From Secundilactobacillus odoratitofui DSM 19909 = JCM 15043 (GTDB lineage Bacteria; Bacillota; Bacilli; Lactobacillales; Lactobacillaceae): DNA of 64,000 nucleotides. The notes beneath the pieces are model-generated. The model was not told the origin of the DNA, searched no databases, and saw only the letters and a list, made by a program, of their open reading frames with translations. The position numbers and the translations under genes are program-made. The DNA is taken from NCBI RefSeq assembly GCF_001434895.1, contig NZ_AZEE01000004.1, forward strand, positions 29,927 to 93,926, read 5' to 3'. This document shows positions 52,902-63,125 of the stretch, piece after piece (positions within the stretch are counted from its first letter, which is position 1; each line of letters begins with the position of its first letter).

Positions 52902-55900
52902 GAGTCAGCAACGCGTCTTAGATACGCATCAAACTAATCTACTTGTTTCAGCGTCGGCTGGATCTGGTAAGACCCGTGTGCTAGTTGACCGTGTGATCAA
53001 CATGATTTTAGCGCATGAAAGCCTTGAAAACCTGTTGATTGTGACCTTTACTCGAGCGGCTGCTAAGGAAATGAAGGAACGTATCGAACGGTCATTGCGA
53101 GAGAAAATTAGTCAGATAAATGCCGAGGAACAACGGTACTTATCCCGTGAATTGGCGATTTTACCAGTTGCAGATATTAGTACGTTGGATGCTTTTTGTC
53201 AGCGGATCGTTGAACGGTATTATTACCTCATCGATTTAGATCCCGTCTTTCGAATTTTAGGTGACCAAACTGAGAGTGCACTGTTACAAGAAGAAGTGTG
53301 GAACGATGTTCGTGAACAGTTTTATCAAAATGATGAGGACGGTCGCTTTAAGCAACTCGTGACAAATTTCTCCAATGATCGTAGTGATGATGGCTTCACG
53401 GATCTTGTCTTTCGAGTATTTCAATTTATGGGTGCCAAGCCGGATCCAGAAGGTTGGTTGAAAACCCTGGCTGCGCCTTATCAAGTCACTGGCAATTTGA
53501 TGGCGTCTACCATTGTTCAGGAACAACTATTACCCATCATCATGCAGCAGTTAACGGATGCGCGGACCGAACTTGAAGCTGCCAAAGAACTGGCGAGTGA
53601 TCAGCAGATTGAAAAGGCCGTGACTTATATTGACAGTCTGCTGACGCCATTGAATCAGATTAAGCCGCAACAGCTTAGCTGGAACGATTTACGGGACCAA
53701 TTAATGGCCTTTTCGTGGGGACGACTGCCTTCAATTCGCAAGAGTGCGTCTGAATATGACGACTATCAATTAATTAAGGAACGCTACGTTGCCCACCGTG
53801 ATAATGCTAGTGACGCAGTTGAAGCAGCAACTAAACTGATGCCGTTACCAGAAGCAGAGACGGTAAGTGCGATGACGCATAGTTATAGTCTGGTCGAAAA
53901 ACTAGCTGAAGTTGTCCAGGCCTTCGCTGAAGCCTATGATGCTGAGAAGCAACGGCGACACGTTTGGGAGTTTAGTGACATTGAACACTTTGCCTTGAAA
54001 ATTTTACAGGCTTCGTCGACGGAAGCAAACGCCGTGCGTGAACAGCTCTCAGCGAACTACCACGAAATTATGGTGGACGAGTATCAGGATACCAATGAAC
54101 TACAGGAAGCCATTGTTACAACGTTGGCGCATACGAACCCTGGTAATTTATTTATGGTGGGCGATATTAAGCAGTCAATTTATCGTTTTCGACTAGCTGA
54201 ACCTAAGCTGTTCATTGATAAGTTTAACCGCTATCAATCGGACCCAACTGCTGGTACCGAAATTACACTGGCAGAAAACTTCCGTTCCATGAAGAACGTG
54301 GACGATTTTACCAATCTGATCTTCACCCAAATCATGGATGAAAAACTCGGTCAAATTTCATACGCTGGTCCGGCAAAGTTGGTCTATGGTGCCAATTACC
54401 CGACAGAATTGCCGAATGTTGCGTCCTTGTTAATTTACGATACCGATGCGCCCAGTGAACAGACTGGAAATGATAAACCTGACGGCTCAGAAGGCCAAGT
54501 GATGTTAATTGCCCAGACCATCCACGAATTAATACTAAAAGAAACCCAGATATTGGATCGAAAAACTGGCGTAACGCGACCATTAAAGTACCAAGATATT
54601 GCGATTATTTCCGCCACTAAGAAAAACAACCTGAACATTCAGGACCAATTTGGTCGTGCGGAAATTCCGGTTCAAATTAACGATGCGCAAAGTTACTTTA
54701 AAACGACTGAAGTTCAAATTATGATGTCGCTACTGAAGATTATTGATAATCCTTATCAAGACATTGCCTTGGTAGCTGTGTTACGCTCGCCAATTGTTGG
54801 GTTAAATGAAAACGAACTGTCCTACCTTAGAATTACGGATAAGACGGACGATTACTACTCAGCCCTGCAACACTTCTATCAACATTATGATGAACAGTAT
54901 GCCGGTAACGCATACGCCGATGGGTTATATCCCAAAATTCAGCTATTTTTGTCACAATTAACGACGTTTCAGACGGTTGCGCGGCAAGAACACCTGGCAA
55001 CGCTGATTTGGGAAATTTATCAAACGACCGGTTTTTTGGACTACGTGGCCGGCATGCCAGCTGGACCGCAGCGTCAGGCAAACTTACACGCTTTATACGA
55101 ACGGGCAGCTGATTATGAGCAAAACGGGTTTAAGGGGCTGTTTCAGTTTGTTCGCTTTATTGAACGGATGCAGCGTAACGAACACGATTTGGCGGAGGCT
55201 AAAACTAAAGCAACGGATAACGCTGTTCAAGTGACGACTATCCATGGTAGTAAGGGATTGGAATATCCAGTCGTCTTCTTGTTAGACGCTTCAAAGAAGT
55301 TTAATATGCAGGATTTAACAAGTCGGGCAGTTTTAAATAACCAATTGGGAATCGGTATCGATTACTTGGATGAACAACAGCGACTCGCAGCGCCAACACT
55401 CCCTAAACTTGTGATTCAAAACGAAACGCGGAAAGAGGCTTTAGCCGAGGAAATGCGGAAACTTTACGTTGCCTTAACCCGTGCGGAGCAACGACTCTAC
55501 ATCGTTGGTGAATGCAAGGGACAAGAGAGTTTGATTAAAGGTTGGTCTGCCGCTAACCAGGATCAAAATTTAGTGTTGAACGCAGGGCTACGAGAGCGGA
55601 TGCACACCTACCTTGACTGGATTGGATTGGCACTGATGAGGCACCCTAAATTCACGCTGAACCCGGACCACCAGGTACTGCCGGCATTACAGGCGGATGA
55701 AACTGAGTTTGACGTAACCTTTTATTCAGCCGATGATTTGGCCGGTATGGGGCCACGACAAGGTGTTGAAACTGGTGAAAAGTGGCTGTGTGCACTTAAA
55801 CAGCAAAGTGCAGCAACCGATTATTCCGTGATTGATGTAGATCACATTGATCGACTAATGGGCTATCAATACGATCAGCAAGCCGAAACTGAAACGACTG

Positions 55901-56580
55901 CTTACCAATCCGTGTCAGAAATTAAACGCTTGTTTGAAGATCCCGATATGACTCAGTTGGGTGATTTCCAACCAGATTGGCAACAACCGAAAGCGCAACA
56001 CCGGTTTGTGACGCATGAACTGGCAACCCCACAATTTATGCAGATGGTGACCGCACCAAGTGGCGCAGAGATTGGAACGGCAACTCACTTGGTATTGCAG
56101 GAGCTTAACTTAAATCAGCCCGTTGACTTGGCTGCCGTTCAATCTGTGATTGATCGATTGGTTGCTAGTCAGGTTATGACCAGTGCCGTAGCCAAACAAA
56201 TTAAGCAAACTCAGATTACGACCTTTTTCAAAAGCGACTTGGGCCAGAGTATTTTAGCTAACGTGTCCCAGCTACACAGGGAAACGCCGTTCTCACTGTT
56301 GCTACCAGCAAAGGATGCCTTTGTAGAGGTTCAGGATGAACAGGCCAAAATCTTAGTCCACGGAATCATTGATGGTTACTTTATTAACGACGACGGCATT
56401 ACACTGTTTGATTACAAGACGGACTACGTGCAACCTAATGAAGCAGGACTTGGCAAAATCAAACAGCGTTATGAAGGTCAATTAAAGTTGTACGCCTTGG
56501 CGTTAACTAAAATGCTGAATTTACCGGTTGTTCACAGATATTTATATCTGTTGTCGGTTGATCAAATCGTGAGCGTTTAG
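52888..56580 (+). CDS. rexA: ATP-dependent helicase/nuclease subunit RexA (AddA-like)
   Basis: 1230 residues from the ATG at 52888, chosen for GAGGAGG eleven bases upstream. UvrD/SF1 helicase motifs are clear: Walker A SAGSGKT (23-29), TFTRAAAKEMKERI, the DEYQDT box and QVTTIHGSKGLEYPVVFL. The C-terminal nuclease motif LFDYKTDYV lies at 1173-1181. It supplies the 3'-5' translocation and one nuclease of the RexAB complex. The gene start lies inside the end of rexB, so synthesis is coupled. Confidence 0.97.
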   Translation: MEYTKSQQRVLDTHQTNLLVSASAGSGKTRVLVDRVINMILAHESLENLLIVTFTRAAAKEMKERIERSLREKISQINAEEQRYLSRELAILPVADISTLDAFCQRIVERYYYLIDLDPVFRILGDQTESALLQEEVWNDVREQFYQNDEDGRFKQLVTNFSNDRSDDGFTDLVFRVFQFMGAKPDPEGWLKTLAAPYQVTGNLMASTIVQEQLLPIIMQQLTDARTELEAAKELASDQQIEKAVTYIDSLLTPLNQIKPQQLSWNDLRDQLMAFSWGRLPSIRKSASEYDDYQLIKERYVAHRDNASDAVEAATKLMPLPEAETVSAMTHSYSLVEKLAEVVQAFAEAYDAEKQRRHVWEFSDIEHFALKILQASSTEANAVREQLSANYHEIMVDEYQDTNELQEAIVTTLAHTNPGNLFMVGDIKQSIYRFRLAEPKLFIDKFNRYQSDPTAGTEITLAENFRSMKNVDDFTNLIFTQIMDEKLGQISYAGPAKLVYGANYPTELPNVASLLIYDTDAPSEQTGNDKPDGSEGQVMLIAQTIHELILKETQILDRKTGVTRPLKYQDIAIISATKKNNLNIQDQFGRAEIPVQINDAQSYFKTTEVQIMMSLLKIIDNPYQDIALVAVLRSPIVGLNENELSYLRITDKTDDYYSALQHFYQHYDEQYAGNAYADGLYPKIQLFLSQLTTFQTVARQEHLATLIWEIYQTTGFLDYVAGMPAGPQRQANLHALYERAADYEQNGFKGLFQFVRFIERMQRNEHDLAEAKTKATDNAVQVTTIHGSKGLEYPVVFLLDASKKFNMQDLTSRAVLNNQLGIGIDYLDEQQRLAAPTLPKLVIQNETRKEALAEEMRKLYVALTRAEQRLYIVGECKGQESLIKGWSAANQDQNLVLNAGLRERMHTYLDWIGLALMRHPKFTLNPDHQVLPALQADETEFDVTFYSADDLAGMGPRQGVETGEKWLCALKQQSAATDYSVIDVDHIDRLMGYQYDQQAETETTAYQSVSEIKRLFEDPDMTQLGDFQPDWQQPKAQHRFVTHELATPQFMQMVTAPSGAEIGTATHLVLQELNLNQPVDLAAVQSVIDRLVASQVMTSAVAKQIKQTQITTFFKSDLGQSILANVSQLHRETPFSLLLPAKDAFVEVQDEQAKILVHGIIDGYFINDDGITLFDYKTDYVQPNEAGLGKIKQRYEGQLKLYALALTKMLNLPVVHRYLYLLSVDQIVSV

Positions 56581-56847
56581 TTGTTGGTAACGTGAGCAAT
56601 TAACGCGTAGAAGTGTTGAAGATACTGAACTTGATAAAATCTTAAACTTTATTAAGAATAGTCGAAATGACAAATATTTTTTAGACGATTAGTTAAATAC
56701 TATATACCCTAATAAACCTAGTTTTAAGCGGTGATTAGTCATTCTAAAACACACTAAAATTAAGCTAAAACTAATCATGATAATGGAATTGAGTAAATAA
56801 TTTTGGAACTTGATAACGACAATCTTGCTGTAATGACAGCAGTTAGT
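56581..56847. other. AT-rich intergenic stretch with inverted repeat
   Basis: No gene is seen. A weak hairpin TCTTAA/TTAAGA follows rexA at about 56640. Longer arms TGATTAGT (56732-56739) and ACTAATCA (56770-56777) could be an operator or a loose leader structure. Confidence 0.35.
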
Positions 56848-56877
56848 TTGTTTTCCCAGTTGTACTCATGGCATAAT
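56848..56877 (+). promoter_or_regulatory. Promoter of the YfhO-type gene
   Basis: TTGTTT and CATAAT with 18-bp spacing. The predicted start point is downstream of the ATG at 56876, which supports the GTG start at 56915. Confidence 0.45.
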
Positions 56878-56914
56878 GATGGCAGTTAATTTTAGAGAGT
56901 TGGAGAGATTTACC

Positions 56915-59900
56915 GTGAAAAAAATCTATGAAAAATTTCCTGTGTGGCTAGTGTATACAGTTGCATTTGCTTTCATCGTGCTTTGTTCGTTTGGTGCATT
57001 GCGTTTTCTTGGCCAAACCACGATTTGGAATGTGGATGGGATCTCTCAACATTACCCAATTTTAGAAGAGTTTTATCGAATTTTACGTGGAACAGCCCAT
57101 CAGTCATTATTTGGCTGGTCATGGAATCTAGGGCTTGGCGCAGACCAGATGACGACGTTCGCCTACTATGTGGTTGGTGATCCGTTTAGTTATCTAATTG
57201 CGTTATTTCCTGCTGATAAACTCGAATTGGGATATCAAGTGCTGACCATTTTGCGGTTATACGCCGTAGGTCTAGCGTTCTTAGTTTTTGCTAAGCAAAT
57301 GCGGTTAAAACGCAGCGGTTCTTTAGTTGGTGCGCTTATTTACACCTTTGGGAGCTACTCGTTTTACGTGAGTTATCACCATCCCTTTTTCTTGCTACCA
57401 TTGATCTTTTTCCCATTGCTCTGTGTGGCAATCGATCGAATCTACCACGGCCAGTCATTCCTTTGGTTAGTGGCCATTACAGCTGTTGTTTTGATTAGTA
57501 ACGTTTATTTTGCGTATGTACTCGCCATTGGGTCACTATTCTTTGCTGTGTTTAGATATGTTGATTTAAAGCAGAAGGGGGAACTAGTTCGGCCATTGCC
57601 GCGCTCCCTTGGCTACTTTGCGTTAACAGTAGTTATGGCGCTGATGATTGCTGCCATGATATTACTGCCAAATCTCTTATCAATGTTGAGTTCTTCGCGT
57701 TCTGGTTCAGCCATTTTTGCGAACGGCCTTAAGTTCTATCCGGCAATCTATTACATGAAGCTCCCCAATGCGATTTTAAATGCGAGTGGTCAGATGTATT
57801 ACTGGGTTGTCATGGGGACGAGTGGTCTGACGTTAATTGCCATGATTTGGTCGTTCCGTCATTTCAAAAAGTACCTGATGCTAAACATCTTGATTCTGTT
57901 AATTGCGGTGGGCTTGTTATTTCCAGAGGTAGCTGCCGTGATGAACGTCATGAGTACCCCATCTAATCGTTGGCTATTGCTGGCACAGTTAGCCTTCGGG
58001 TTAGTGGCTGGACGTTTTGTTGATCACCTTGATGAATTGGTACCGGCCGACTTTAAGTGGTTTCTTTATGGTACGTTACTGCTGTTCGCCGCAATTTGGG
58101 TCAGCAACGGGTTTATTTTCAGACTACAGGCTCACCACTTAATGATCTATGGCATTTATCTGGTGATGTTGTTGGTGATTGCTTACGCCTTGATTGGTGA
58201 TTTTAAGGGTCCGCGGTTGCGATTCTCGATTTTAGCGTTAGTGATTATTAACGCTGCCAGCACAGGCTTAGGTTTTTATAGCAGTAACTATAGTCATTCA
58301 CAAGGTGATGAGTTAAGTCGTGGCGTGGCGTCACACTGGACAACGGCTTTCTATGATTATGCCAATCGTTACCTCGCTAAACACGACAAATCATTTTACC
58401 GGACAGCAACAACGTCAGATTACTATTCACTACGTTCTGCTGGTAACAACATTCCGATGTTGCTTAATATGCATTCAATCAGTTCCTACTTTTCAATCCA
58501 AAGTGGTGCTGTGAACGACTTCAACAAAGCGCTCATGAATAGTGAGAACACCATGAATAATCCGACGCGAAACGTCGATAATCGAACGACGATGACGTCA
58601 CTCTTAAACGTGAAGTATCTATTCGCACGTCAGGATGAAGTTGGGCAATCCAAGATTCCTTACGGGTTCAAAATTGTTAAGAATCGCAAGGGTAAGACCT
58701 TACTGTTTAGAGACCAACCCGTATACAGTTTGGGTAACGGTACTGGTACCGTTATTTATCAAAACAAATATGCGACACCGCTTGCGTATACACAAACGCA
58801 ACAACTTAGCAGCAGTTCGTACAATAAGTTAACGGCTGCTGATAAGGAACAAGCACTGTTAAGCGGTGCTCAAACTAGCAAAAAGATGAGCGGCGTTAAA
58901 ACGGTCAAGGCAACGACAACCGCTGAGTCAGTACCATATAAGGTCACCACAACTAGCATTCCAATCACAACGGTTGCCCAAGCAATTAACTACCGACTCA
59001 CCCATAATACGAACCGGTCGTTATCTGCTAATGTTAATGGTGATTTGAGTACGGCAGATGCTAAAAAATACGCGGCTTCAACTGGTCTGGCCAAACCTTC
59101 CAGTGCCATTCAGTCTTTAATTGCCCAGAATAAGGCGATTGTTCAACGAAATACCACGAAGAATCAAAATGGCTTAACTGAAATGACGAGTGATACGTTA
59201 GGCCAAAATGCAACTTATCGTCTGACCTTGAAAAATCCAAATGCCTATAAGAACAGTGAGCTTTACATTGAGTTTGATGGTATTAAGGCTAGTTTCCCGT
59301 CAACAACAGCGCGCCTGAACTATTCGGCTCGCCGGGCATTGATGGCCAATGTACCGTTCTCGTATGGTACCAAGCTGAATTATTGGCGCAATATTATGAA
59401 TAATCAGTACTTTGATTCCTACGGGATGAAGATTACGACCCAAAACAAGGATACGTCGATTCGTCAATTGGGCATTAATAATATGTCTGATTACGAAAAG
59501 AAGGGGAGCGTACTACTCAATTTAGGCTACTCAACTAGCGCCCGTAAAACCATTGATCTGTCATTTTATGAAGCCAATAACATTAGCTTTAAAAATGTTC
59601 GGATCATCGCGGTGCCATTTGGTAAGACCTATCAGCAAAAGGCTAAACAGTTACAAAAACAAAGTCTCAAGCAACTGAAAGTAACGAATAACCAAGTTTC
59701 TGGCACCACTGATAACCAGCAGGCAAGTGTGTTGACGACCTCAATTCCGTATTCAACTGGCTGGCAACTTACCGTTGATGGTAAGAAGACGGCTACTCAA
59801 AAGGTTAATACTGGGTTTGTGGGGGCTAAGTTACCTGCAGGGCAGCATCAAATTAAGTTGGTTTACCAGACCCCAGGGCTCAAGGCGGGTCGGTTATTAT

Positions 59901-59971
59901 CGATCGTAGGGCTCCTTGTATTCGTGATTGGCTTTGGTTGGCAATTCGTCGTGAAACGGCGGCATGATTAA
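56915..59971 (+). CDS. YfhO-family multi-span membrane glycosyltransferase-like protein
   Basis: 1018 residues from GTG at 56915, which has GGAGAGA in front; an earlier ATG at 56876 lacks a site and precedes the likely transcription start. About twelve membrane helices fill the first half. The first outer loop has NVDGISQHYPILEEFYRIL and WNLGLGADQM, typical of the YfhO/GT-C group. A large extracytoplasmic domain of about 500 residues follows, and a last helix ends the chain. YfhO of Bacillus adds sugars to lipoteichoic acid; a similar role is likely. Confidence 0.88.
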   Translation: MKKIYEKFPVWLVYTVAFAFIVLCSFGALRFLGQTTIWNVDGISQHYPILEEFYRILRGTAHQSLFGWSWNLGLGADQMTTFAYYVVGDPFSYLIALFPADKLELGYQVLTILRLYAVGLAFLVFAKQMRLKRSGSLVGALIYTFGSYSFYVSYHHPFFLLPLIFFPLLCVAIDRIYHGQSFLWLVAITAVVLISNVYFAYVLAIGSLFFAVFRYVDLKQKGELVRPLPRSLGYFALTVVMALMIAAMILLPNLLSMLSSSRSGSAIFANGLKFYPAIYYMKLPNAILNASGQMYYWVVMGTSGLTLIAMIWSFRHFKKYLMLNILILLIAVGLLFPEVAAVMNVMSTPSNRWLLLAQLAFGLVAGRFVDHLDELVPADFKWFLYGTLLLFAAIWVSNGFIFRLQAHHLMIYGIYLVMLLVIAYALIGDFKGPRLRFSILALVIINAASTGLGFYSSNYSHSQGDELSRGVASHWTTAFYDYANRYLAKHDKSFYRTATTSDYYSLRSAGNNIPMLLNMHSISSYFSIQSGAVNDFNKALMNSENTMNNPTRNVDNRTTMTSLLNVKYLFARQDEVGQSKIPYGFKIVKNRKGKTLLFRDQPVYSLGNGTGTVIYQNKYATPLAYTQTQQLSSSSYNKLTAADKEQALLSGAQTSKKMSGVKTVKATTTAESVPYKVTTTSIPITTVAQAINYRLTHNTNRSLSANVNGDLSTADAKKYAASTGLAKPSSAIQSLIAQNKAIVQRNTTKNQNGLTEMTSDTLGQNATYRLTLKNPNAYKNSELYIEFDGIKASFPSTTARLNYSARRALMANVPFSYGTKLNYWRNIMNNQYFDSYGMKITTQNKDTSIRQLGINNMSDYEKKGSVLLNLGYSTSARKTIDLSFYEANNISFKNVRIIAVPFGKTYQQKAKQLQKQSLKQLKVTNNQVSGTTDNQQASVLTTSIPYSTGWQLTVDGKKTATQKVNTGFVGAKLPAGQHQIKLVYQTPGLKAGRLLSIVGLLVFVIGFGWQFVVKRRHD

Positions 59972-60000
59972 GTAGATCGATAATCGAGTATGTTACTCAA

Positions 60001-60050
60001 AAAATAAAGCGCAGTGATTCCGTTGATTGGAATCACTGCGTTTTATTTTA
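60001..60050. terminator. Terminator after the YfhO-type gene
   Basis: A stem of about 20 bp starting AAAATAAAGCGCAGTGATTCC has a 7-nt loop and T-rich flanks. Confidence 0.92.
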
Positions 60051-60101
60051 TCTGAGTGTTTAATATGAAAAAAAGTTAATTGAATCAGTTTTAAAGTCAT
60101 T

Positions 60102-60290
60102 TTATAGCAGGGCTAAATTAAACAATACCCCAGCCATAAATAAAGCTACTAAGATCAGAGGTAGTGTGGTTTTTAAATCAATTCGGTGGTCCTGACGATA
60201 ATGGCGGATGATAAATGTTAATAATGTTATTAGGCCAACGGTAAAGAGAATCAGGAGCTTGATTTGTACCGCAATATCAGCGTGAGTCAT
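60102..60290 (-). CDS. 62-residue membrane protein with two spans
   Basis: It has a GAGGTG site before the ATG and begins 15 bp after the GNAT gene on the same strand, so the two are probably co-transcribed. Helices are KLLILFTVGLITLLTFII and LPLILVALFMAGVLFNLAL, joined by a charged loop (RHYRQDHRIDLKTT). Function unknown. Confidence 0.7.
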   Translation of the reverse strand: MTHADIAVQIKLLILFTVGLITLLTFIIRHYRQDHRIDLKTTLPLILVALFMAGVLFNLALL

Positions 60291-60305
60291 TGATGGTCAC
60301 CTCAA

Positions 60306-60830
60306 TTATTTAATGAGCAGTTGGTAAGCGTAGCGTAGGGCCTGACTATCATGCATGTAGACGGTGCCACGGTGTTCGAATCCGTTGCTCGTAATCACGT
60401 GTTGCATGCCCAAGTTATCTGGATGAGTATCGATTCTAACGTCTTTGTAACCAAGTAGACTCGAAATCGTGATTAAACCACTTACTAATTTGCCAGATAA
60501 ATGTTGACCACGGAAATGGCTTGAAACGGCAATTCGATGAATAGCAGTGTAGCGGGCATCGATACCGTTTAGCCAGCTACCATCTTCAATTTTAAGGTAG
60601 TTAATATCGATTCCCTGGTGCAGTGCGGCAGTGCCGGCGATTTCACCATCGACCACTAAAACAAAGGTAATACCGTCTTCGATATCTTGTTTTAAATCAC
60701 TGGCAGCTGGATAACCATCCTGCCACTGGTTGATGTTTTGCTGTTTCAAAAAGGCTTTGGCATCTGTGATAATAGCGGTGATGTCGTTTAGATCCGCTTG
60801 GGTTGCACGTCGTAAATAAGTTGCTGACAT
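60306..60830 (-). CDS. GNAT-family N-acetyltransferase
   Basis: 174 residues. The acetyl-CoA motif reads IHRIAVSSHFRGQHLSGKLVSGLI (about 96-119). The preceding strand FVLVVDGEIAGTAALHQG and the later VRIDTHPDNLGMQHVITSNGFEHRGTVYM complete the fold. The HPDNLxMQ...GF pattern is common in GNATs acting on small molecules or ribosomal proteins. The substrate is unknown. AGGAGG lies before the ATG. Confidence 0.88.
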   Translation of the reverse strand: MSATYLRRATQADLNDITAIITDAKAFLKQQNINQWQDGYPAASDLKQDIEDGITFVLVVDGEIAGTAALHQGIDINYLKIEDGSWLNGIDARYTAIHRIAVSSHFRGQHLSGKLVSGLITISSLLGYKDVRIDTHPDNLGMQHVITSNGFEHRGTVYMHDSQALRYAYQLLIK

Positions 60831-60948
60831 AAAGGTCCTCCTTATAAAGCGAATGTATTGTGATACACCGCGTAATCTATTTGCATTTTACGCCATCGCC
60901 TGCCTAAAAAAAAGAGAGTATGGCATAATGGACCTGGAGGTGTTGAGG

Positions 60949-61674
60949 TTGAAGTATGAAGCAATTCGACTCGCAACGTTTATTGACCGGCCTAACCGAT
61001 TCGTTGCGCACTGTGAATTAGCAGGTGAGACAGTGACGGTGCACGTTAAGAATACTGGTCGCGGTAAGGAGCTACTGATTGCGGGTACCCAAGTTGCCCT
61101 TAACTATCAGCCTAAACCAAATCGAAAGACTGAATATGATTTAGTGTCAGTGAAGAAGGGTGATCATTGGGTAAATATCGATAGCCAGTTACCGAACCGA
61201 CTCGTGAAAGAAGCACAGGCGGATGGTCAGTTAACGCTGCCGGGGATGCCAACACTCACTGCTTTTCGGCCGGAAAAAGTCTACCATGAGTCCCGGATTG
61301 ATTTTTGGGGCAAAACGGTTACGGACCACAACTTATGGATCGAGGTCAAAGGGGTCACTTTAGAAAACCAAGGTGTGGCAGCTTTCCCGGATGCGCCGAC
61401 AGAGCGTGCCGTCAAACACGTTCATGAATTGATACGGACGGTACATGAAGGTGACGTTGCCTACTTGCTTTTCGTCGTTCAGTTAGATTTTGCCCACGTG
61501 ATGACGATTTATCGGCAACGCGCACCAAAACTGGCTGCTGCCATTGAAGAGGCGCAGCGAGTTGGTGTAAAAGTGGTTGCAATTGATTGTGAGGTAACTG
61601 CGGAAACAGTCAGGTTAAGACGTGCAGTTCCATTTGAGTTGGACGCCCCATTTCATGAAGCAGAAGTAGATTGA
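60949..61674 (+). CDS. sfsA: DNA/RNA nuclease SfsA
   Basis: 241 residues from TTG at 60949, eight bases after GGAGG; the frame is open to 60853 but that stretch carries the upstream promoter. Family blocks are FIDRPNRFVAHCELAGETVTVHVKNTGRGKELL, ESRIDFWGKTVTDHNLWIEVKGVTLE and FPDAPTERAVKHVHEL. The D/E-x-K nuclease core is seen in IEVKG. It is known as a sugar-fermentation-stimulation protein with nuclease activity. It is divergent from the GNAT pair. Confidence 0.92.
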   Translation: MKYEAIRLATFIDRPNRFVAHCELAGETVTVHVKNTGRGKELLIAGTQVALNYQPKPNRKTEYDLVSVKKGDHWVNIDSQLPNRLVKEAQADGQLTLPGMPTLTAFRPEKVYHESRIDFWGKTVTDHNLWIEVKGVTLENQGVAAFPDAPTERAVKHVHELIRTVHEGDVAYLLFVVQLDFAHVMTIYRQRAPKLAAAIEEAQRVGVKVVAIDCEVTAETVRLRRAVPFELDAPFHEAEVD

Positions 61675-61712
61675 AGTTAATCATTACGTTGTTGCAAGAT
61701 TAGCGTACAAAA

Positions 61713-61762
61713 TAGGCCGGTTATCAGCCATTTCTACATTGAAATGGCTGGTAATCGGCCTA
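61713..61762. terminator. Bidirectional terminator between sfsA and thl
   Basis: TAGGCCG pairs with CGGCCTA, and the inner CAGCCATTTC pairs with GAAATGGCTG. Confidence 0.85.
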
Positions 61763-61801
61763 GATGATTTAAAAAAGTGATTCATTGGTCATAACTTAGC
61801 A

Positions 61802-62974
61802 TTAACGATGAACTGAGAGCGCAATGCCCATACCACCACCGATACAAATGGTGGCAATACCAGTTGTTAGCTGCTCGCGCTCAAGGTCGTGAACCAGAGT
61901 GGTCAATATCCGAGCGCCGGAAGCGCCAACTGGATGACCAAGGGCAATCGCACCGCCGTTAACGTTTAATCGGTCGTCAGGAATGTGAAGATCTCTTGAA
62001 ACAGCAACCGATTGTGCCGCAAAGGCTTCATTAAGCTCATAACGATCAACGTCTGTCACGACGCGATTTTGTTTTTCTAATAGTTTTGAAACAGCGTGAT
62101 AAGGTGCGTAGCCCATGATAGCAGGATCAATACCAACCTCTTGGTATCCGTCAATCACCGCTAAGTAGGATAATCCAGCGCTGTCAGCGGCATCCTTTGA
62201 CATCAGTACAAGCATGCTGGCGCCGTCGTTTAAGCCTGCTGAATTGCCAGCAGTAACCGTTCCATTTGCTTTAAAAGCTGGTTTTAGTTTACCCAAGGCC
62301 GCCATAGAAGTGTCAGGGCGAATTGGTTCATCTTTAGTAATGGTCGTGTTAACCTTGCCAATAACGGTGACCGGCACGATCTCGGCTTCGAAGTGACCGT
62401 TAGTCGTGGCAGTGAGTGCCCGTTGGTGAGAGCGAAGCGAAAAAGCGTCCTGAGCTTCCTTTGTGACGTGAAATTGTTCAGCGACATTTTCAGCGGTAAT
62501 TCCCATTAAGTCTTGCGAGAAGGCATCACGTAGGCCATCATGTTCAAGACCATCGAGTACCTTGGTCTCACCATAACCAGTGCCACGACGCATGTCGGGT
62601 AATAGGTATGGTACATTTGACATACTTTCAGTGCCACCGACAAGAACTGCGGTTGCATCACCCATCGCAATAGCGGCTTGACCTAAGCGGATGGCTTTAA
62701 TACCAGAACCACATACTTGGTTGATCGTCATGGCGGTACTTGTCACGGGTAAGCCGCTCTTGATTGCAATTTGGCGTGCAACGTTTTGACCTGCGCCCGC
62801 TTGTAGGACGTTGCCAATAATGGCCTGATTAATTTGATCAGCAGGAATTTGAGCTTGATCAATCGCAGCTTTCGCAGCAATTGTTCCTAGTTCAACCGAA
62901 GTAAGTTGGGAGAATTGACGTCCCATTTTCCCGATTGGTGTGCGAACTGCACTTAATATCACAACTTCTTGCAT
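61802..62974 (-). CDS. thl: Acetyl-CoA acetyltransferase (thiolase)
   Basis: 390 residues, the normal length. Nucleophile Cys88 is in INQVCGSGIKAI, His347 in GGAIALGHPVGASG and the second Cys377 in ATICIGGGMG. It condenses two acetyl-CoA into acetoacetyl-CoA. In lactobacilli this usually feeds HMG-CoA synthase and the mevalonate route to isoprenoids. No other mevalonate gene lies in the window. Confidence 0.95.
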   Translation of the reverse strand: MQEVVILSAVRTPIGKMGRQFSQLTSVELGTIAAKAAIDQAQIPADQINQAIIGNVLQAGAGQNVARQIAIKSGLPVTSTAMTINQVCGSGIKAIRLGQAAIAMGDATAVLVGGTESMSNVPYLLPDMRRGTGYGETKVLDGLEHDGLRDAFSQDLMGITAENVAEQFHVTKEAQDAFSLRSHQRALTATTNGHFEAEIVPVTVIGKVNTTITKDEPIRPDTSMAALGKLKPAFKANGTVTAGNSAGLNDGASMLVLMSKDAADSAGLSYLAVIDGYQEVGIDPAIMGYAPYHAVSKLLEKQNRVVTDVDRYELNEAFAAQSVAVSRDLHIPDDRLNVNGGAIALGHPVGASGARILTTLVHDLEREQLTTGIATICIGGGMGIALSVHR

Positions 62975-63125
62975 GTTCTTAACCCCTTTAATTCAGTATA
63001 CAAACGATAAGGATACACGATTGATGGGAATATGTCTTTAAATTTGGTTGTGATTTAGGATAATTAAAAGGTTTGCAATTAGATAACGGGTTGCCTAGAA
63101 TGGAAAAATGCAAGGAGGTAGACGG